A stretch of DNA of 9,456 nt, taken from Bacteroidales bacterium. GTDB taxonomy: Bacteria > Bacteroidota > Bacteroidia > Bacteroidales > UBA7960. Shown piece after piece: positions 6,530 through 9,456 of the stretch. The stretch covers positions 1 to 9,456 of the forward strand of contig SLRE01000302.1 of NCBI GenBank assembly GCA_007131125.1, written 5' to 3'. A program made the translations under genes and the position numbers. A model generated the notes under the pieces. It saw nothing but the letters and a program-made list of their open reading frames with translations, ran no database searches and was not told where the DNA came from. The stretch's first letter is position 1, and each line of letters opens with the position of its first letter.

Positions 6530-6976
6530 ATGGGTTCAAACATCAAAATAAAGAACAAAAAGGCATCTTTCGAATTTTTTTTACTGGAAAAATTCGTTGC
6601 AGGAATGGTTTTAACCGGCACGGAAATCAAATCCATCCGCAGCGGAAAGGCCAGTATTAATGAAGCTTATTGTGCTTTTTCGGGAGAGGAACTCTTTGTA
6701 AGAAACATGCATATTGCAGAATATGATTATGGCACTTACAATAACCATGAACCAAAGCGGGAACGAAAACTACTGCTGACAGCCCGGGAGCTGAAGCGAC
6801 TCAAATCCAAACTTGAAGAAAAAGGGCTGACTTTGATTCCTACCCTTCTTTTTATCAACGAAAAAGGCCTTGCCAAACTGGAGATTGCCCTTGCAAAAGG
6901 GAAGAAGCTCTATGACAAGCGCGATACCCTGAAGAAAAAAGATATTCAACGGGAAATAGACCGGGGTGCTTACTGA
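6530..6976 (+). CDS. smpB: SsrA-binding protein SmpB
   Basis: A 148-aa SmpB, the partner that delivers tmRNA (SsrA) to stalled ribosomes for trans-translation and tagging of incomplete proteins. Conserved parts are NKKASFEFFLLEKFVAGMVL (9-28), GTEIKSIRSGKASINEAY (30-47) and the YNNHEPKRERKLLL stretch (70-83). The basic C-terminal tail GKKLYDKRDTLKKKD (124-138) follows; in relatives it enters the mRNA channel and mimics a codon-anticodon helix. The frame is open to a GTG at 6488, but the ATG at 6530-6532 is the better start. The residues upstream are not SmpB-like, and the promoter box at 6503-6510 lies between the two. The gene stands alone, divergent from the DUF2795 gene. Its last 7 bp overlap the end of the convergent rhomboid gene. 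The tmRNA gene is not in the window. Confidence 0.97.
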   Translation: MGSNIKIKNKKASFEFFLLEKFVAGMVLTGTEIKSIRSGKASINEAYCAFSGEELFVRNMHIAEYDYGTYNNHEPKRERKLLLTARELKRLKSKLEEKGLTLIPTLLFINEKGLAKLEIALAKGKKLYDKRDTLKKKDIQREIDRGAY

Positions 6977-7722
6977 CTCTCACCGGGACCTGATTTCTTC
7001 TTCCCGGATTTATACTCATAGCGGATTTTTGTAAAACCGGACCCATGCGGCCTGCTCAAACCCCCGGAGTCTTTTCTTTTATCCGGGGTTTGCCAGGGCA
7101 AATTTTCTTCTTCCTCGTCCTCTTCCTCATCATCCTCTTCCTCCAGCTCCCAGGAATATTTTTTCCTTTGGGGGCCATGAGCCCGGAAATGGAAAGCGAG
7201 CAAAACCCCGCATATCATGCCCATTAAATGAGATTCCCATGAAACCCCATCCTTGATGGGAAAAACACCCCATACCATCCCTCCGTAAAGAAAAGCCACA
7301 AGCAGGGAAAGTGCCATAAGCCGGGGATGCCTGCGAATGACCCCGCTGGTAAACAAAAAAGCAGCAAGGCTGTATAATATGCCACTTGCCCCGATATGGA
7401 AAGATTGCCTGGCGATAATCCATACCCATAGCCCGGTAATAATCATTGCCAGGAAGAAAACCTTATGGGCAACATCCCGGTAAAAATAATACAGTGCAAC
7501 CCCAAGAACCAGAAGAGGTATGCTATTGGATATCAAATGAGAAAAACTGCCGTGGATAAAGGGCGAAAGGAATATTCCCCTTAAACCTTTAACATCCTGC
7601 GGGTAAATCCCGTATTGATAAAATTCCAGATCAAAGAACAATTCAATGGCCTTAACCAGCCAAAGAACCAAAATAAAACCCACGGGATAAACCAGGCTGC
7701 TGAAAAACCTGCGTTTCTCCAA
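6970..7722 (-). CDS. Rhomboid-family intramembrane serine protease
   Basis: A 250-aa membrane protein with about six hydrophobic spans (roughly 10-30, 62-82, 88-104, 111-128, 134-153 and 163-178), matching the core rhomboid fold. The catalytic serine is Ser113 in HIGASG and the catalytic histidine is His165 in SWESHLMGMICG. HGSFSHLISN (57-66) supplies the conserved His and Asn of the second span. Rhomboids cut single-pass membrane proteins within the bilayer; the substrate here is unknown. A cytosolic tail of about 70 residues follows. It has an almost unbroken Glu/Asp run (192-206) and then a Lys/Arg/Gly-rich end, unusual relative to compact bacterial rhomboids. The start is inferred to be TTG (7720-7722). 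The frame is closed upstream by TAA at 7771-7773 with no ATG between that stop and the first span, and AAGGA lies about 10 nt before the TTG. It converges on smpB with a 7-bp overlap. Confidence 0.92.
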   Translation of the reverse strand: MEKRRFFSSLVYPVGFILVLWLVKAIELFFDLEFYQYGIYPQDVKGLRGIFLSPFIHGSFSHLISNSIPLLVLGVALYYFYRDVAHKVFFLAMIITGLWVWIIARQSFHIGASGILYSLAAFLFTSGVIRRHPRLMALSLLVAFLYGGMVWGVFPIKDGVSWESHLMGMICGVLLAFHFRAHGPQRKKYSWELEEEDDEEEDEEEENLPWQTPDKRKDSGGLSRPHGSGFTKIRYEYKSGKKKSGPGESQ

Positions 7723-7801
7723 TTGTTTAAGTTCCTTATGGGAAAGATTTTCTTCAAGATTTATGATTTTTTATAAAGTGAGGCAATACGCTGGCTTTGT
7801 T

Positions 7802-7829
7802 TTTGCCATCAAATTTGGTAATTTGCCAT
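7802..7829. repeat. TTTGCCAT direct repeats flanking a palindrome
   Basis: TTTGCCAT occurs at 7802-7809 and 7822-7829, 20 bp apart, about two helical turns. The palindrome CAAATT-TGGT-AATTTG (7810-7825) lies between them and overlaps the second copy. Such an arrangement in a divergent spacer is compatible with a regulator binding site. The DNA is AT-rich and no regulator gene is nearby, so this is tentative. Confidence 0.3.
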
Positions 7830-7888
7830 TAAAAAACCTAACAAGAGTTGCTGATTTTCTTACGAAAAGGCCTTAGGCCATATTTTGT

Positions 7889-7896
7889 TACCTTTG
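7889..7896 (+). promoter_or_regulatory. Bacteroidota -7 box upstream of the S41 protease gene
   Basis: TACCTTTG matches TAnnTTTG exactly. If used, transcription begins near 7903 and leaves an unusually long leader of about 140 nt before the ATG at 8043. No TTG lies at the expected -33 distance, so confidence is moderate. Confidence 0.5.
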
Positions 7897-8042
7897 TATT
7901 TTGTTTTTAATGCGAAATGTTAAAGGAAATTCAGCGTTAAATAAACAAAACAACCACCGGGGTAGTTTTTTTATTAGGAAGAAAAAAGCAACCCTCTACT
8001 TAATCAGACAAATCATTTTCTTAACCAGAATAGACTGAAATA

Positions 8043-9456
8043 ATGAAATTTTTTAAGCAATCATTTTTTACTGCATTGGTTTTCATCTTTATAGGCTTTG
8101 CCTCAACCCATGAGGTCAAAAGCCAGGTAAGTGAAAAGCAAATAGAAAAAATAGCCCGGGCTTTACAGGTAATAGAATTTGCTTACATAGATTCTGTAAG
8201 TGACGAAACCCTTGTGGAGCATGCCATACGGGGAATGTTAAAAGAACTTGACCCTCACAGTGTATATCTTTCGGCCGATGAGCTTCGCAGAGCCAACGAG
8301 CCTCTGGAAGGAAGCTTTGAAGGGATTGGAGTGCAGTTCAATATTCTGAACGACACCATAGTAATTGTGAGCCCGATTCCGGGAGGACCTTCCGAGAAAG
8401 TTGGCATTATGCCCGGTGATAAAATTGTAACCATTGAGGGTGAAAAAGCCACCGGAAGCGATGTTAATAATGAAATGGTTCAACGAAAACTGCGAGGCGA
8501 CCGGGGCTCAAAAGTTACCGTTGGCGTTTACCGCAGGGGAGCTCCCGAAATTCTGGATTTTACAATTACCCGCGACCGCATTCCCATTAATTCGCTTGAT
8601 GCGGCATTTATGGCCACCCCGGAGATTGGGTATATTAAGCTGAACCGTTTTTCGCGCACCACCATGCGCGAGTACCGGGAGGCTATGGAAGAACTTAAAA
8701 AGGAAGGGATTAAACACCTTATCCTCGATTTGAACTACAATTCGGGAGGCTTTCTGGATGTGGCCATTGACCTTGCCGACCAGTTTCTTGACAGGAACAA
8801 GCTAATCGTATATACCGAAGGCCATTCGGCTCCCACACAACGCTTTAACAGCTCCTTCCGGGGTAACTTCCAGGAAGGTAAAGTGGTGGTTTTGATTAAT
8901 GAAGGCAGTGCCTCGGCCAGCGAGATTGTTGCCGGTGCATTGCAGGACTGGGACCGCGGTTTGCTTATTGGACGGCGTTCATTCGGCAAAGGCCTGGTGC
9001 AAAGACCATTTGACCTGCCCGACGGTTCCGCCATTCGGCTGACCACCGCCAGGTACCACACCCCCACAGGAAGAAGCATTCAAAAGCCTTACGATGAAGG
9101 CACCGATAAATATTATGCCGACCTTACCACCAGGTTGCAAAACGGTGAATTGGTAAGTCCCGAAAACATTACTTTTCCTGACTCCCTGAAGTATTTCACG
9201 AAAAAGAATGAGCGCGTGGTTTATGGTGGAGGCGGTATCATGCCCGATTTTTTCATACCCATCGACACCAACAGGGTTTCTGATTATTACGGCAGGCTTA
9301 TCCGCAGGGGCATTATGAACAGTTTTGGTATCAATTATACCAATGACAACCGTGAAGCTTTCAGCCAAAAGTATCCCGATGTAGAAACCTTTATTGCAGA
9401 ATTTGAAGTGGATGACGAATTGCTGGAAAAACTTTATAATTATGCAGCCAGCCAGG
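8043..9456 (+). CDS. S41-family C-terminal processing protease, partial (3' end outside window)
   Basis: The first 471 residues of a CtpA/Prc-type serine protease of peptidase family S41; the window ends before the stop. A signal peptide is evident: basic MKFFKQ, then a hydrophobic stretch (about 7-20) ending before SQ at 27-28, so it acts in the periplasm or envelope. Next come the N-terminal helical segment with ELDPHSVYL (68-76), a PDZ domain at about 90-177 (FEGIGVQFN, then GIMPGDKIVTIEG), and the protease core. The core carries LILDLNYNSGG (226-236), the catalytic serine Ser291 in GSASASEI and the lysine Lys316 in SFGKG. Their 25-residue spacing equals that of E. coli Prc Ser430/Lys455. 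Gln320 follows four residues later, as in the family. Relatives trim or degrade envelope proteins from their C-termini. The ATG at 8043-8045 has no Shine-Dalgarno sequence. The asparagine in NYNSGG sits where many relatives have RxNPGG, a small variation. Confidence 0.95.
   Translation, partial: MKFFKQSFFTALVFIFIGFASTHEVKSQVSEKQIEKIARALQVIEFAYIDSVSDETLVEHAIRGMLKELDPHSVYLSADELRRANEPLEGSFEGIGVQFNILNDTIVIVSPIPGGPSEKVGIMPGDKIVTIEGEKATGSDVNNEMVQRKLRGDRGSKVTVGVYRRGAPEILDFTITRDRIPINSLDAAFMATPEIGYIKLNRFSRTTMREYREAMEELKKEGIKHLILDLNYNSGGFLDVAIDLADQFLDRNKLIVYTEGHSAPTQRFNSSFRGNFQEGKVVVLINEGSASASEIVAGALQDWDRGLLIGRRSFGKGLVQRPFDLPDGSAIRLTTARYHTPTGRSIQKPYDEGTDKYYADLTTRLQNGELVSPENITFPDSLKYFTKKNERVVYGGGGIMPDFFIPIDTNRVSDYYGRLIRRGIMNSFGINYTNDNREAFSQKYPDVETFIAEFEVDDELLEKLYNYAASQ

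Larger units (their letters stand above)
7723..8042. other. Divergent spacer between the rhomboid and S41 protease genes
   Basis: 320 bp without a confident gene. From left to right it holds the rhomboid leader with AAGGA near 7734, a pair of TTTGCCAT direct repeats (7802-7829), and GGCC-TTA-GGCC (7869-7879), which sits about 10 bp before a TACCTTTG promoter box (7889-7896). A short ORF of 42 codons follows (7910-8038), then a T-run at about 7967-7973 preceded by a weak ACC/GGT stem. No TAnnTTTG box for the rhomboid is visible. I see no tRNA or known riboswitch in it. Confidence 0.5.

Noticed and set aside
6424..6636. 70-codon minus-strand frame across the smpB start
   Set aside because: It is antisense to the conserved N-terminus of SmpB and its promoter, with no similarity I can recognise.
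6983..7007. Hairpin after the smpB stop as an intrinsic terminator
   Set aside because: The stem is only 6 bp with a 13-nt loop. It is followed by ATTTATAC rather than a T-run, and it lies within the rhomboid coding sequence.
8979..9368. 129-codon minus-strand frame inside the S41 protease
   Set aside because: It is a shadow of the protease core, which has clear catalytic residues in the other strand.
1..9456. tRNA, rRNA, tmRNA, CRISPR arrays, insertion sequences, phage or defence genes
   Set aside because: I read both strands for tRNA arm signatures, regularly spaced repeats, terminal inverted repeats and transposase or integrase motifs, and found none. The DUF2795-smpB spacer does not contain the tmRNA gene.

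Overview
The window looks like an ordinary chromosomal housekeeping segment from a member of the Bacteroidota. Four things point there. SecA is about 1,090 residues long, with the inserts typical of that phylum. The small DUF2795-type protein is one I know from that phylum. Most start codons lack a Shine-Dalgarno sequence. Four intergenic regions carry an exact TAnnTTTG box, the -7 element of Bacteroidota sigma-ABfr promoters. The genus cannot be fixed; an anaerobic Bacteroidales/Marinilabiliales-type organism is a guess from protein style only.

Layout. At the left, on the minus strand, lies a PLP-dependent Cys/Met-metabolism enzyme (53-1234). Upstream of it, also on the minus strand, is a probable four-gene transcription unit. 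In transcription order it is secA (5867-2586), a hot-dog thioesterase, an OsmC-family protein and a small CoA-binding Rossmann protein (1684-1319). A TAACTTTG box precedes the unit and a hairpin plus T-run terminator (1256-1298) ends it. Upstream of secA a 73-aa acidic DUF2795-type protein (6245-6024) has its own promoter (TTG, 19 bp, TACTTTTG) and its own strong terminator (5963-5988).

On the plus strand smpB (6530-6976) is read divergently from the DUF2795 gene. It converges on a minus-strand rhomboid protease gene (7722-6970), and the two stop ends overlap by 7 bp. A 320-bp divergent spacer then separates the rhomboid gene from an S41-family C-terminal processing protease (8043 to beyond the window end).

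Functionally the segment leans towards protein export and protein quality control: SecA drives preprotein export, SmpB works in ribosome rescue, the rhomboid acts in the membrane and the S41 protease in the envelope. Small redox, acyl-CoA and amino-acid metabolism genes lie alongside. This grouping is an observation about neighbours, not proof of one pathway.

I saw no tRNA, rRNA, CRISPR array, insertion sequence, integrase or defence cassette, and no convincing new multi-gene system. The points worth a second look are modest: an atypical active site in the methionine gamma-lyase-like enzyme, a charged low-complexity tail on the rhomboid, start-site corrections for smpB and the rhomboid, and repeats and a short ORF in the spacer before the S41 protease.
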